Shown: piece after piece, positions 19,103 to 28,492 of the stretch
Position numbering within the stretch: the stretch's first letter is position 1
Layout: each line of letters opens with the position of its first letter
Source: CAKZLS01 sp963771545
GTDB taxonomy: Bacteria > Pseudomonadota > Alphaproteobacteria > Rhodospirillales > Defluviicoccaceae
NCBI GenBank assembly: GCA_963771545.1
Contig: CAVYTX010000003.1
Coordinates: forward strand, 744,001 to 808,000
Length of the DNA: 64,000 nt
Direction of reading: 5' to 3'
Position numbers and translations under genes: made by a program
The notes under the pieces: model-generated
Told to the model about the DNA's origin: nothing
Seen by the model: only the letters and a program-made list of their open reading frames with translations
Database searches by the model: none

Positions 19103-19131
19103 GCAATGGTCGGCGCGGGCGTCTTGTAGTC

Positions 19132-19560
19132 ATGGAAGATGGAAAACCACGAGATCAGTCGCCGCCTGTGACCCCGCGATCCGGGTATCGGCAGTTGATG
19201 GGCTACCGGCTCGTGGATTGGAGCGAGGGTCTCGCGGTCGCGGAATTGATCGTCGGTCCGCACCATCTCAATATCGACGGCGTTCTGCACGGCGGTGTGC
19301 TGATGTCGCTGATCGACACCGTCTGCGGCTATGCCGGCTGCTTCGGCGCCGAGCCCGGCCGCGGACGGCGCGCCATCACTCTGTCTCTGACAACAAGCTT
19401 TATGGTCCCGGTGACCAGGGGCGTCCTGAAAGCGGTTGGGCGCGCGCGCTTTCAAGGCCGCCGGACGTTCTTTGGCGATGCCGAGGTCTTTGACGGAAAT
19501 GGCGACTTGGTGGCCATCGGCCAGGGGACTTTTCAGTATCGTCGCGACCGCGTTGGGTAA
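19132..19560 (+). CDS. hotdog-fold thioesterase, PaaI-like second copy
   Basis: A 142-residue thioesterase with the HGG motif in IDGVLHGGVLMSLIDTVCGYA and a C-terminal strand pattern typical of the family (ITLSLTTSFMVPVTRGVLKA, GDLVAIGQGTFQY). It lies 29 bases after paaN, on the same strand, and probably ends the paa run. It is only distantly similar to the paaI product at 9157, and its acyl-CoA substrate cannot be read from sequence. ATG 19132 was chosen because the frame upstream overlaps paaN. Confidence 0.8.
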   Translation: MEDGKPRDQSPPVTPRSGYRQLMGYRLVDWSEGLAVAELIVGPHHLNIDGVLHGGVLMSLIDTVCGYAGCFGAEPGRGRRAITLSLTTSFMVPVTRGVLKAVGRARFQGRRTFFGDAEVFDGNGDLVAIGQGTFQYRRDRVG

Positions 19561-19571
19561 GCGTCCTCGGT

Positions 19572-20279
19572 TCACCAAAACACATCCGCCGGATTGGACG
19601 CCGAAACGACTTTCCCGTCGGAAATGGTCAGAAGGCTATCGATGTAACCGATGAACAAGCCCGACGTGACAACGCCGGGTATCGAGGATAGATCCACGTC
19701 GAGCCTTGCCGGGTCCGTTTCGGTCGAGAACGTGCAATCGTAGATCAGATTTCCGGAGTTGGTTTCAAATGGCGCGCCGTCGACGTTCGTGCGCAACCGC
19801 GCTTCCGCCCCGAGTTTGCGGAGGAGCCCTTCCGAGTATTCGTGCCCGAACGGCACCACCTCGACTGGTAGCGGAAACCTGCCTAGACGTGCGACCAGTT
19901 TCGCGTCATCCGCGAGATAAACTCGGCGCCGCGACGCCCGGGCGACGATTTTCTCCCACAGAAGGGCGCCGCCTCCTCCTTTCGTCATCGACAGGTCGCG
20001 CGATACCTCGTCGGCGCCATCGATGCACAGGTCCGGCATCGCCTCCGCCGTGGGGGCCACGATATTCAGCCCGCGCGCTTCCGCTTTTCCGGCGCTCCCG
20101 CGCGACGTCGAGACGATCGTTAACGCGGAAGCGGCGAAATCTTTCCGCGCTAATTCCTCTATGAAGAAATCCACGGTCGAACCAGTGCCCAGTCCCAGCA
20201 CCATGCCCGGCTCAACCAGTTCAACCGCCGCGCGGGCCAACATTCTTTTCTGATCGTCCTGACTCATCGGCTGCGTCAT
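19572..20279 (-). CDS. rpiA: ribose-5-phosphate isomerase A
   Basis: A 235-residue RpiA that interconverts ribose 5-phosphate and ribulose 5-phosphate. Seen: VLGLGTGSTVDFFIEEL (phosphate loop), DLCIDGADEVSRDL with the catalytic aspartates, TKGGGGALLWEKIVA, VEVVPFGHEY and the C-terminal GVVTSGLFIGYID. Start ATG 20277-20279 has a GGGGGAG leader. It is convergent with the thioesterase gene and divergent from guaA, leaving about 105 bases for two promoters. Confidence 0.93.
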   Translation of the reverse strand: MTQPMSQDDQKRMLARAAVELVEPGMVLGLGTGSTVDFFIEELARKDFAASALTIVSTSRGSAGKAEARGLNIVAPTAEAMPDLCIDGADEVSRDLSMTKGGGGALLWEKIVARASRRRVYLADDAKLVARLGRFPLPVEVVPFGHEYSEGLLRKLGAEARLRTNVDGAPFETNSGNLIYDCTFSTETDPARLDVDLSSIPGVVTSGLFIGYIDSLLTISDGKVVSASNPADVFW

Positions 20280-20384
20280 TTGCTCGCACTCCCCCTTTCC
20301 ATTGCCTTTTTTTATCATGAGGAACGCCTCGCGTCATTTGAAGACCATTCCAAAACGAGATTGGCCGATGCGGCGAGAGGGGCT

Positions 20385-21947
20385 ATGGTCCGCGCTATGT
20401 CCGAGCGCGTTCTCATCATCGATTTCGGCTCCCAGGTCACCCAGCTCATTGCCCGGCGGGTGCGCGAGAGCGGCGTTTATTCGGAGATCCATCCCTACAA
20501 CAAGGCGGACGGGACGTTCATCGACGCCTTCCGGCCGGACGCCATCATCCTGTCCGGCGGGCCGGCCTCGGTGCTGGACATCGGCACGCCCCGGGCCGAC
20601 GAGCGGGTGTTCACGTTGGGCGTGCCGGTCCTGGGTATCTGCTATGGCCAGCAGACCATGGTGGAGCAGCTCGGCGGCGTGGTGGAGACCTCCGAGCACA
20701 AGGAATTCGGCCGCGCCTACGTGGAGGTGACCGGCGATTGCGCATTGTTTCATGGCGTTTGGGCGCCGGGCAGCCGCGAGCAGGTATGGATGAGCCACGG
20801 CGACCGGGTGACCGCGCTGCCCATCGGGTTCCAGCCGGTGGCGGTCTCCGGCGGCGCGCCGTTCGCCGCCATCGCCGACGACGAGCGCCGGTTCTACGCC
20901 GTGCAGTTCCATCCCGAAGTGGTGCACACGCCCCACGGCGCGCAGCTGCTGCGCAACTTCACCCATGACGTGGCCGGTTGCGGTGGGAATTGGACCATGG
21001 CCGCCTTCCGCGATCAGGCCATCGAGCGGGCGCGCGGACACGTGGCCGACGGCCGGGTGATCTGCGGGCTTTCGGGCGGGGTGGATTCGTCGGTGACGGC
21101 GGTGCTGCTGCACGAGGCGCTGGGCGACCAGCTCACCTGCGTGTTCATCGACACCGGGCTGTTGCGCCTGGGCGAGGCCGACCAGGTGGTGAGCCTGTTC
21201 CGCGATCATTACAACATCCCGCTGGTGCACCGCGACGCCTCGGAGCTGTTTCTGGGCAAGCTCGCCGGCGTCGACGATCCCGAGGCCAAGCGCAAGATCA
21301 TCGGCGCCACCTTCATCGACGTGTTCGAAGACGAAGCCAACGCCATCGGCGGCGCCGAGTTCCTGGCCCAGGGCACGCTCTATACCGATGTGATCGAGTC
21401 AATGTCCTTCGCCGGCGGTCCCAGCGTCACCATCAAGTCCCACCACAACGTGGGCGGCCTGCCGGAGCGCATGAACCTGGGCCTGGTGGAGCCCCTGCGC
21501 GAACTGTTCAAGGACGAGGTGCGGGCCTTGGGCCGCGAACTAGGCATGCCCGAAAGTCTGCTGCGGCGCCATCCGTTTCCCGGTCCCGGCCTGGCCGTGC
21601 GCATCCTCGGCGATGTCAGCCGCGCCAAGGCCGACACGCTGCGCCAAGCCGACGCCATCTATCTGGAGGAGATCCGCAACGCCGGCCTCTACGACGCCAT
21701 CTGGCAGGCGTTCGCGGTGTTCCTGCCGGTGCGGACGGTGGGGGTGATGGGCGATTGCCGGACCTACGAAAACGTGGTCGCGCTCAGGGCCGTGACCTCC
21801 ACCGACGGCATGACCGCCGACACCTTCCCCTTTGATCATGCGTTCCTGAGCCGCGTCGCCGGTCGCATCATCAACGAGGTGCGCGGGATCAACCGGGTGG
21901 TCTACGACGTAACCTCCAAGCCGCCCGGCACCATCGAGTGGGAATGA
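20385..21947 (+). CDS. guaA: GMP synthase (glutamine-hydrolysing)
   Basis: A 516-520-residue GMP synthase. The N-terminal class I amidotransferase shows VLIIDFGSQVTQLIARRVRE, the nucleophile GICYGQQ and FHPEVVHTPHG; the ATP-pyrophosphatase domain shows the P-loop LSGGVDSSVTAVLLHE, and the C-terminal dimerisation domain ends GTIEWE. It aminates XMP to GMP. ATG 20385 sits three bases after GAGAGGGG; an alternative ATG at 20397 gives the more usual MSERVLIID start. Confidence 0.96.
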   Translation: MVRAMSERVLIIDFGSQVTQLIARRVRESGVYSEIHPYNKADGTFIDAFRPDAIILSGGPASVLDIGTPRADERVFTLGVPVLGICYGQQTMVEQLGGVVETSEHKEFGRAYVEVTGDCALFHGVWAPGSREQVWMSHGDRVTALPIGFQPVAVSGGAPFAAIADDERRFYAVQFHPEVVHTPHGAQLLRNFTHDVAGCGGNWTMAAFRDQAIERARGHVADGRVICGLSGGVDSSVTAVLLHEALGDQLTCVFIDTGLLRLGEADQVVSLFRDHYNIPLVHRDASELFLGKLAGVDDPEAKRKIIGATFIDVFEDEANAIGGAEFLAQGTLYTDVIESMSFAGGPSVTIKSHHNVGGLPERMNLGLVEPLRELFKDEVRALGRELGMPESLLRRHPFPGPGLAVRILGDVSRAKADTLRQADAIYLEEIRNAGLYDAIWQAFAVFLPVRTVGVMGDCRTYENVVALRAVTSTDGMTADTFPFDHAFLSRVAGRIINEVRGINRVVYDVTSKPPGTIEWE

Positions 21948-22011
21948 AACGATGTGATGCTCCTGATGTGGGTCGCTGGTAAATCGCACTTCCGAAACGG
22001 CTGACATGATC

Positions 22012-23184
22012 TCAACTCCGTCCGCCTTCGCCTCCGGGCTCCACCGCTCGACCACAACGAGGGCAGGACGCGGGATGGCAGGCGCGGCACGACACTTTGC
22101 CGCATGCCGGGCAGGGTGTTTGGCCGGCGGGTTCGGTCAAATGCAGTTTCTCGTCGCAGACCAGGCGCACCCGATCCAAACCCAGCCCCCAGTCGCAAGG
22201 AGGTGGTTCGGCCAGCCGCACCAGCGGGTGCCAGTCGAACCGGATTAGTCGTTCCCCCTTGCGCCGGCGAATCAGCACGTGGAAACGCTGTACCGGTACA
22301 AACAATTCCAGCGCCTGGACTGGCTCCACCGTCACGCCCAACGCATAATTATGGCGCAAGTCATCGAGCTTGGCGCGGTATTCGCGTTCGACCGCCGTTA
22401 CTCGCAACTGCTCGCGCCGGCGGTCGGCTTCCGCTTTTTCTCCTTCAACGCCGGCAAGTGCGCCGAGCCGTTTGAGCGCCGCGCCGCGCAGGTCGTCGTG
22501 ATAGGCATACACCCGGCTTCGGTCGCGGTCGAGACGGCGGCGCATGGCGCGCAGGAACGGCTCCAATTCGCGGCGGACCCGATAGTTCAGAAGCGGTCGG
22601 ACCCTCGCTTCGAGAGCCGCCGCGTCCCAACCGGGGCCTGCCGCAAGGCGCACGGCCGGTTCGGGTGCCTCCCAAGCCTCTTCTCCGGCCAGCACCGTTC
22701 GCAGCCCGGCCAGCACCTCGCCGAGCACGGCGCCGGTACCGAGATTAAATCCTAGCCAGATCAGACCCTCCCGTTTTTCGTCGGACACGGCGGTATGGCG
22801 AAAGGTCAAGATCAGGCAACGGGTCCAGGTCGCGGTCAGGCGTTGAAAGCGGCAGACGGCGTTGGGCAACTCGAGGGCGTGACCGAGCAGGCGCTCCGGA
22901 TCTCCCGGCGCCGGCGGCGCTGCTTGCGTCACTTGCCGCTCTGCCCAGCGCCCCTGCCCGCCGAGCAGAGCGGCAAAACGATCGAGCCAGTCTCCTTCCA
23001 GCCCAATCCGCACCGTCTGTTCCGGCAACTCTGCCCCGAAACCGAGTCGTGCCAGCTCCGGCCAGCCCATGGCCTCCCGCAGCGTCGCTGGCGCCAACAC
23101 CTCCAGCCCGTCCGGCTCCACCGCCTCGACCGCGGCTCCTCGCAGTTCCAGGACCTCGGCGACAAAATCCCGCAGCGTTCCCAT
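22012..23184 (-). CDS. uncharacterised protein with C-terminal zinc ribbon, partner of SNF2 helicase
   Basis: A 390-residue protein I do not recognise. The first 100 residues are acidic and globular-looking; about residues 215-300 are strongly charged and probably helical or coiled-coil (RRELEPFLRAMRRRLDRDRS then AVEREYRAKLDDLRHNYALG); a beta-rich segment VQALELFVPVQRFHVLIRRR follows. The C-terminus carries two to three Cys pairs (TPCPACGKVSCRACHPASCP and RCGR), a likely zinc ribbon. It starts 15 bases after the helicase stop on the same strand, so the two are almost certainly one operon. The charged helical region plus strand segment could correspond to the C-terminal part of RapA-type helicases encoded as a separate gene; this is a guess from layout, not from a clear match. 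Confidence 0.8.
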   Translation of the reverse strand: MGTLRDFVAEVLELRGAAVEAVEPDGLEVLAPATLREAMGWPELARLGFGAELPEQTVRIGLEGDWLDRFAALLGGQGRWAERQVTQAAPPAPGDPERLLGHALELPNAVCRFQRLTATWTRCLILTFRHTAVSDEKREGLIWLGFNLGTGAVLGEVLAGLRTVLAGEEAWEAPEPAVRLAAGPGWDAAALEARVRPLLNYRVRRELEPFLRAMRRRLDRDRSRVYAYHDDLRGAALKRLGALAGVEGEKAEADRRREQLRVTAVEREYRAKLDDLRHNYALGVTVEPVQALELFVPVQRFHVLIRRRKGERLIRFDWHPLVRLAEPPPCDWGLGLDRVRLVCDEKLHLTEPAGQTPCPACGKVSCRACHPASCPRCGRAVEPGGEGGRS

Positions 23185-23199
23185 CGCTCACCCCGCGCT

Positions 23200-25518
23200 T
23201 CACGCCGTCTCGAAATCTTCGCCGAACAGCGCATTATCCAGCGCCTTAGCGTCCTCGTGCTTTCGTCGAGCCTCGTCCAGACGCTGGCCAATGACGTCCA
23301 ACGCCTCGAGACGGCTGGCCTCGGTGGTATCCAGCCACGCATCGAGCACCATTTCAGCAAAGTCGCGCTCTTCCTCGATACATCCCAAAATCGCCCCGAC
23401 TTCGCCCACCACCGTCTCGAACATGGAGATCTTTTCTTCAAGTAAACGCAGCACCTGCTCCTCGAGTGTGCCGCGGGTCACGAGGTTGAATACGAACACC
23501 TCGCGCTGCTGGCCGATACGGTCGATGCGGCCGATGCGTTGCTCGATGGCCATGGGGTTCCACGGCACGTCGAAGTTGATCATCGTGTTGCAGAACTGGA
23601 TGTTGCGTCCTTCGCCGCCTGATTCGGTGCAGAGCAGCACCGGCACATTGTCGCGGAAGTCGGCGATAGCGGCGTCCTTGTCCGGACCGCTGAGACCGCC
23701 CTCGAAGCGCGCGAAGGCGATGCCGGCACAGGCCAAGAGATCGGCGAGATGAGCCAGCGTCTCGCGATAGTGGACAAATACCAGCTTCTTCTCGGACGGG
23801 TTGCGCCGCAGCAGTTCGAGCAGTGCCGCCTCCTTGCCACCGGTGCCAAGCGCCGCCCACCGGTCCGCCAGCTCGCGCCAGACCGGCTCGTCTGCGTGGC
23901 GGGCAGAGAACCGCGCCAAGGCGCCGGCCGCGGCGGCCGGCGACGATCCCGCCGCCCCCAACAGATGACGCAGCGCCAACCGGTGGCGACCCGCACCGCC
24001 GTCGGCGGCGAGCCGGCGCGCATGCTCGGCGAGATCTTGGTGGGCCTCTCGCTCGTCGGCCTGCCCGTCCACGCGCACAGTGGCAGCATGGCGGCGTGGC
24101 AACCGCAAAGCGACAACGGCGCGCGTGTTGCGGATCATGGCGCCGCGCATCAACTCGCGCAGGCGCTCTGGATTGGCCGGCTGGCGCGGCTTCCGCGCGG
24201 TTACGTGGACGGCGCGGAATTCTTTCAAGGTCTTGAAGATGCCGGGCTTAAGCAGCGTCAAAATGTTGTAAAGCTCGGTCAGGTCGTTCTGCACGGGTGT
24301 TGCCGACAGCAGCAGCAGGAAACGCTTGTTCAGCGCGTCGACGAGTTTGTAGCCCTGGCTGGTCCGGTCGCGCAGGTGATGGGCCTCGTCGACGATAACG
24401 AGGTCGAAACTTCGGTCAAGCAGGCGCTCGGAATGGTCGCGCCGGCGGGCCACGGCCAACGACGCAACCAGCCGCGGCTGGCTCCAGAAGCGGTCAGGGT
24501 CGTTCCGCAGCATAGGGTCGTGGGTAGTCGCACAGGAGATGTCGAACTTCGTCTCCAACTCTTCGCGCCACTGTCCTACAAGCGATGCCGGCACCAGCAC
24601 CAGCACGCGTTCGACCATGCCGCGCAGCAGGTACTCCTTCAGCACCATGCCGGCCTCGATGGTTTTGCCCAGTCCCACTTCGTCGGCCAGCAACACCCGG
24701 CCGCGGAACTGCTTCAGAACCTTGCGCACGGTCTCGACCTGATGCCAGAGGGTTTCGATGCCGCGCAAGTGAGGCAGGCACAGCAATTCGTCGAAACCCT
24801 GCGCAAGGCTAAGATGGGCAAGGCGCTCCCGCAGCTGGTACCAGCGACCGTCCGACTCCGGCCGGCTTTGGGTCGCGGCCAGGATGGGCGCCAAATCGAG
24901 TTCGGCCCCAAACGGGATGTTGATGTCCACTCGCGGGAGGCCGGGCAGGGCGGTCGACACAGGCGCGACCTGTGCGGGCACCGCCTTCCGCGGACGCTCT
25001 TCCGGCCGGGTCCTGGCCGCCGGTTTGGACGGCGCCCTGCTTTTGCCCGACGCTGGGCGCCGTCGGCTCACCGACCTCTCCCGACCCATGATGGTGCCGA
25101 GCCGCTCCGACAGCCACCTGCTTCGCGCCACGCCGCCGGGAAAGGCGCTCATGGCGTTGTGCCAGTGGGTCAGTCCATGGCGTTCGAGCAGCGCGCGCGC
25201 CGGGCCGAGCTTGTTCTGTTGAGCCAGCGCCAAGGCACGAAGCAGGTGATCGGTAGCGGTGGCCACATAGCGCTTGGACAGCCGCTTCAGAAAAACGAGG
25301 GTGCGCTCCGTACGGCCGTCAAACAGCGCCGCCGTCGCTGCAAGGCATAGGATCGTGGCATCTCCGGGACAGGCGCGTACCGCTTGCTCCGCCAGCGGCA
25401 GAAAGCCTTCAGTCCGCCGCGGATCCGCGAAGGCATGGTAAAGAACCTCTTCCCATTCGCCTGCGTCGTTGGGCTGATCGCGCTCCGAGGACATTTGATC
25501 GAGAGGGGAATAGGACAT
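23200..25518 (-). CDS. SNF2/RapA-like helicase with TPR-like N-terminus
   Basis: A 772-residue superfamily 2 helicase of the SNF2/RapA group. Residues 1-125 form a helical, TPR-like region (EWEEVLYHAFADPRRTEGFL, LLRALALAQQNKLGPARALL), then a basic Pro/Arg linker, then the motor: Walker A DEVGLGKTIEAG near 279, DEAHH near 377, LLSATP near 403, and the second lobe KLVFVHYRETLAHLADLLA, GGEGRNIQFCNTMINFD and EQRIGRIDRIGQ. RapA recycles RNA polymerase; other relatives act in phage defence or on DNA structures. The TPR-like N-terminus replaces the usual RapA N-terminal domains. Start at ATG 25516-25518, weak leader; ATG 25492-25494 is an alternative. Confidence 0.9.
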   Translation of the reverse strand: MSYSPLDQMSSERDQPNDAGEWEEVLYHAFADPRRTEGFLPLAEQAVRACPGDATILCLAATAALFDGRTERTLVFLKRLSKRYVATATDHLLRALALAQQNKLGPARALLERHGLTHWHNAMSAFPGGVARSRWLSERLGTIMGRERSVSRRRPASGKSRAPSKPAARTRPEERPRKAVPAQVAPVSTALPGLPRVDINIPFGAELDLAPILAATQSRPESDGRWYQLRERLAHLSLAQGFDELLCLPHLRGIETLWHQVETVRKVLKQFRGRVLLADEVGLGKTIEAGMVLKEYLLRGMVERVLVLVPASLVGQWREELETKFDISCATTHDPMLRNDPDRFWSQPRLVASLAVARRRDHSERLLDRSFDLVIVDEAHHLRDRTSQGYKLVDALNKRFLLLLSATPVQNDLTELYNILTLLKPGIFKTLKEFRAVHVTARKPRQPANPERLRELMRGAMIRNTRAVVALRLPRRHAATVRVDGQADEREAHQDLAEHARRLAADGGAGRHRLALRHLLGAAGSSPAAAAGALARFSARHADEPVWRELADRWAALGTGGKEAALLELLRRNPSEKKLVFVHYRETLAHLADLLACAGIAFARFEGGLSGPDKDAAIADFRDNVPVLLCTESGGEGRNIQFCNTMINFDVPWNPMAIEQRIGRIDRIGQQREVFVFNLVTRGTLEEQVLRLLEEKISMFETVVGEVGAILGCIEEERDFAEMVLDAWLDTTEASRLEALDVIGQRLDEARRKHEDAKALDNALFGEDFETA

Positions 25519-25926
25519 TGAGATATCACGTTGCCGACGACGGTTGTCTCCGTCGATAGCTTATAGATCCTTGCCGAAGGTTCAAGATGCTGCCGCGGCC
25601 GCGGCACGACGAAGATGAAACCATTCGCACTCGCTGGCACTTAGGATGGAAAACGGCTTCTTCCCAAGAGTGCTCCTAGGAATGCGCGGCAAGAGATCCT
25701 AGGAATGCGCGGCAAGATATGATCACTCACCGCGAAACGCAATTCGTGACCCCAACCTAAATCGTCGACGGTAGCGCCTGCTTTGCGATCCCATCAAACG
25801 AAAAAACTCCGCCCGCCATCCGGCGCGCTCGCTCAATCTGGCTTCAATGGCGCCGCGATCCTACTCGCCGCGAGCTTGGTGCCGCGCGACCTCACGGAAA
25901 CTTGAAGGTTCACTGTACTTCGCGCG
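25519..25926. other. intergenic region upstream of the helicase, no gene seen
   Basis: About 400 bases upstream of the helicase start and downstream of the broken MFS gene. No reading frame here looks coding. It holds one obvious duplication, described separately (25674-25717). It should contain the promoter for the helicase pair, but no element is clear enough to name. Confidence 0.5.
25674..25717. repeat. two tandem copies of a 21-base sequence
   Basis: TCCTAGGAATGCGCGGCAAG plus A occurs at 25674-25694 and again at 25697-25717, a period of 23 bases. The two copies are identical. It lies about 160 bases upstream of the helicase gene and could be an operator pair or simply a local duplication. 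Confidence 0.7.
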
Positions 25927-27042
25927 CTACGTCGCCCGCGTCAGCATGAGCACTAGGCCGACCGCCATGATCACTACGCCCAGCACCGCGAAACCGATGG
26001 CAGGGTGCCGCCGGTCAGCACGCCCGCCATGCCGGCCGGAGCGAGGCGCGCGACCTCGGCGAGGTAGACGCCGTTCCAGCCGATGGCGGTCGCGTCGAAG
26101 ACCATGCTGACGAGGATGAACGCGATCACGGGCCAGTCGGGCGCAAACGCGGTCGTCAGAAGCGACGACGCTCCCATCGCGATGGCGAGCGTGCCGAGGA
26201 GGCGGCGCGGCGCAACCCAGCGGTCGGCGGCGATGCCCCACAGCAGGCGCCCGCCGGTGCCGGCGCACTGAGCCAACGCCAGCACCAGCCCCGCGGTGAC
26301 GAGCGGCATCCCGATGTCGGTCGTCAAGTAGGCGACGAGGTAGGTCGCCAGGCACAGCTGAGTCGCGCTCAAGAAGAAGCTGCAGATCGCGAGGTCGCGG
26401 ATGCGCGGATGGGCGAACACCAGCCCAAGCGGTCTGAGCACGCCCGCGGCCGAAACACGTCGCGCCGGATCGCGGTCGTCGTCGAAACCCGCGCGTGTCG
26501 CTTGCGCGAGGAAGGCCATCAGCACACATGCAACGCTCACCGCGACCGCCCGCCCCCCGCCAGCCCCACAGCGCGACGAGGGCCGGCACCAGCGCGCCGG
26601 CGAGCGCCCCACCGAGCGGCACGCCGGTCTGCTTCAGCGAGAACATGAACCCCATCAGGTGCGACGGCGTCGTGCGCGCGAGAATTTGCGAGTTCGCGGG
26701 CGTGACCGGCCCATAGCCGACGCCGATCAGGAGGGCGCTCGCGACCATCAGCGGCACCACGCCGGCCGCGGTCAGCGCGAGGCCGGCGGCACGCAACACG
26801 AGGCAAACCTGGCTGACGCGGATCGCGCCGAAGCGCCCGACCAGATCGCCGCTCGCGAGGCTGGACATCATCGCGCCGAGGTAGATCAATGCGACGAACA
26901 CACCAACCAGCGTTACCGGGATGCCCAACACGGCCGCGGCCTCGGGGGCGAGCACGGGCGCGGTCAGCGCGGCCATCGACACCAGGGCTTGCACGGCAAG
27001 CGTCGTCGCCAATGGCGCAAAGACCGGACTCACCAAGCGCAT
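25927..27042 (-). pseudogene. MFS transporter, two compensating frameshifts
   Basis: A 12-helix-type major facilitator protein. Frame one covers helices 1 to about 5 (LVSMAALTAPVLAPEAAAVL, LIYLGAMMSSLASGDLVGRF, GYGPVTPANSQILARTTPSH, FSLKQTGVPLGGALAGALVP). One extra base in the C6 run at 26553-26558 (plus strand) shifts to a frame carrying ICSFFLSATQLCLATYLVAY, AGTGGRLLWGIAADRW and GVYLAEVARLAPAGMAGVLT. One base lost near 26000-26006 returns to frame one for AIGFAVLGVVIMAVGLVLML and the stop at 25927. Reading across, GTLAIGFAVLG is restored. Substrate unknown; GYGPVTPANSQ resembles cyanate/organic anion MFS proteins. Non-functional as written. Confidence 0.8.
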
Positions 27043-27117
27043 CCCCCGCCGCGCTTTTGGAGCCCCCGTGTCGTCGAACAGGTCATGGGATTGAAATTTA
27101 ATAATAATTTCATGATG

Positions 27118-27154
27118 TTATACCAACGGTCGTTATTAACGACCGTTGGTATAA
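27118..27154. repeat. 37-base perfect palindrome, terminal repeats of the 35.4-kb element fused head to head
   Basis: TTATACCAACGGTCGTTA (27118-27135) is followed after one base by its exact complement (27137-27154). The sequence TACCAACGGTCGTTA is the terminal repeat of the element at 35419-35680, so this looks like a copy reduced to its two ends. It lies 34 bases after the aceF stop and could act as a terminator-like hairpin for aceEF. Confidence 0.8.
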
Positions 27155-27187
27155 GGTCATCGGTTGGAACCGGATCAACGCTATCCG

Positions 27188-28480
27188 TTACATCACGATC
27201 CGCCGGATGTCGGTTAGGCTTTCGCCAAGATGCCTGAGGAAGCGCGCGGCGGCGGCGCCGTCCACCGCACGGTGATCCCATGACAGGGCGAGCGGCTGGA
27301 TGAGGCGCGGCACGAACTCCGTACCGGTCCAGACCGGCTGTATTTCCGCCCGCGTTGCGCCGAGAATGGCCACCTCCGGCGCGTTGATGATCGGCGTGAA
27401 GCCGGTTCCGCCGATCCCTCCGAGCGAGGAAACCGTGAAGCAACCACCGGACATTTCGGCGGACGTGAGCTTGCCCTCCCTTGCCTCGGCGGCAAGGTCG
27501 GCGGTTTCACGGGCGATCTCCATGAGGCCCTTGCGGTCGCAATCGCGGATCACGGCGACGACAAGACCGTTCGGTGTGTCGGCCGCGAAACCGATGTGGA
27601 AATAGTGCTTTTGGATCAACCCTCCGCCGGCGAAAGACACGTTGAACTTCGGATAGGCCTTCAGGGCCGCGACCGACGCCTTCATCATGAAGGTGAGCAT
27701 CGTGATCTTCACGCTTGTAGAAGCAGTCGTCCCGTCGTTGAGCTGCTTGCGGTAGGCGTCCGTCTCGGTAACGTCGGCCTTGTCGAAATTGGTGACATGG
27801 GGGATCGTCACCCAGTTACGGGCGAGATTGCCCGCCGATAGTTTCTGGATGCGCGACAGTTCGGCGTGTTCGATCTCACCGAATTTTGAATAATCCGGTT
27901 CGGGCCAGGCGGGCAGATCGATGGCGAAGCCGACCGCCGGCGGCGCCTCGGGCGCGGATGCGCGGCTGGTCGATGACTTGACGAAGGCTTGCACATCTTC
28001 GCGCAGGATGCGGCCCTTCGGACCCGTGGCGGTCACCGACAACAGATCGACACCCAGCTCACGCGCGTATTTGCGAATCGAGGGCCCGGCATAGACGTGA
28101 CCGCTTGGGATTGCTTGCGGGAGCGGCGTGGAGACGGCTTGGTTCCCGGCCGATGCGGGTTCGGACTTAGGAGACTCAAGGGGTGCCGAAGCCGTCTCCG
28201 GTTTATCGGCCGGCGAGGGGGCGGTGTCTTCATTACTATCCGCCGGAAGTGCGGTCAGGATCAAATCGCCGGAAGAAACCGTGTCGCCGATCGCGACCTT
28301 GATTGCCTCGATGGTCCCGGCGAACGGCACGGGAACTTCCATCGTCGCCTTGTCGGACTCCAGCTCGATCAGCGGGTCTTCCGCTTCCAACACCGCGCCC
28401 GGTTCGACGAGGATGCCGATCACCGGCACGTTCTTGAAATCGCCGAGATCGGGAACGAGCACGTCCTTCGCCTGGCCCAT
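27188..28480 (-). CDS. aceF: dihydrolipoamide acetyltransferase, E2 of pyruvate dehydrogenase
   Basis: A 430-residue E2 with a single N-terminal lipoyl domain (lipoyl lysine in ELESDKATMEVP, about residue 44), a Pro/Ala/Ser linker, an E3/E1-binding domain (AGPSIRKYARELGVDLLSV, GPKGRILREDVQAFV) and the acetyltransferase core with the catalytic motif SWDHRAVDGAAAARFLRHLG. It transfers the acetyl group to CoA. ATG 28478-28480 lies 12 bases after the aceE stop. No lpd (E3) gene follows in the window. Confidence 0.93.
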   Translation of the reverse strand: MGQAKDVLVPDLGDFKNVPVIGILVEPGAVLEAEDPLIELESDKATMEVPVPFAGTIEAIKVAIGDTVSSGDLILTALPADSNEDTAPSPADKPETASAPLESPKSEPASAGNQAVSTPLPQAIPSGHVYAGPSIRKYARELGVDLLSVTATGPKGRILREDVQAFVKSSTSRASAPEAPPAVGFAIDLPAWPEPDYSKFGEIEHAELSRIQKLSAGNLARNWVTIPHVTNFDKADVTETDAYRKQLNDGTTASTSVKITMLTFMMKASVAALKAYPKFNVSFAGGGLIQKHYFHIGFAADTPNGLVVAVIRDCDRKGLMEIARETADLAAEAREGKLTSAEMSGGCFTVSSLGGIGGTGFTPIINAPEVAILGATRAEIQPVWTGTEFVPRLIQPLALSWDHRAVDGAAAARFLRHLGESLTDIRRIVM

Positions 28481-28492
28481 GATCCTGCCTCC

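Noticed and set aside
25927..27042. Two separate MFS genes
   Set aside because: The two frames together make one 12-helix protein and switch exactly at single-base run changes.
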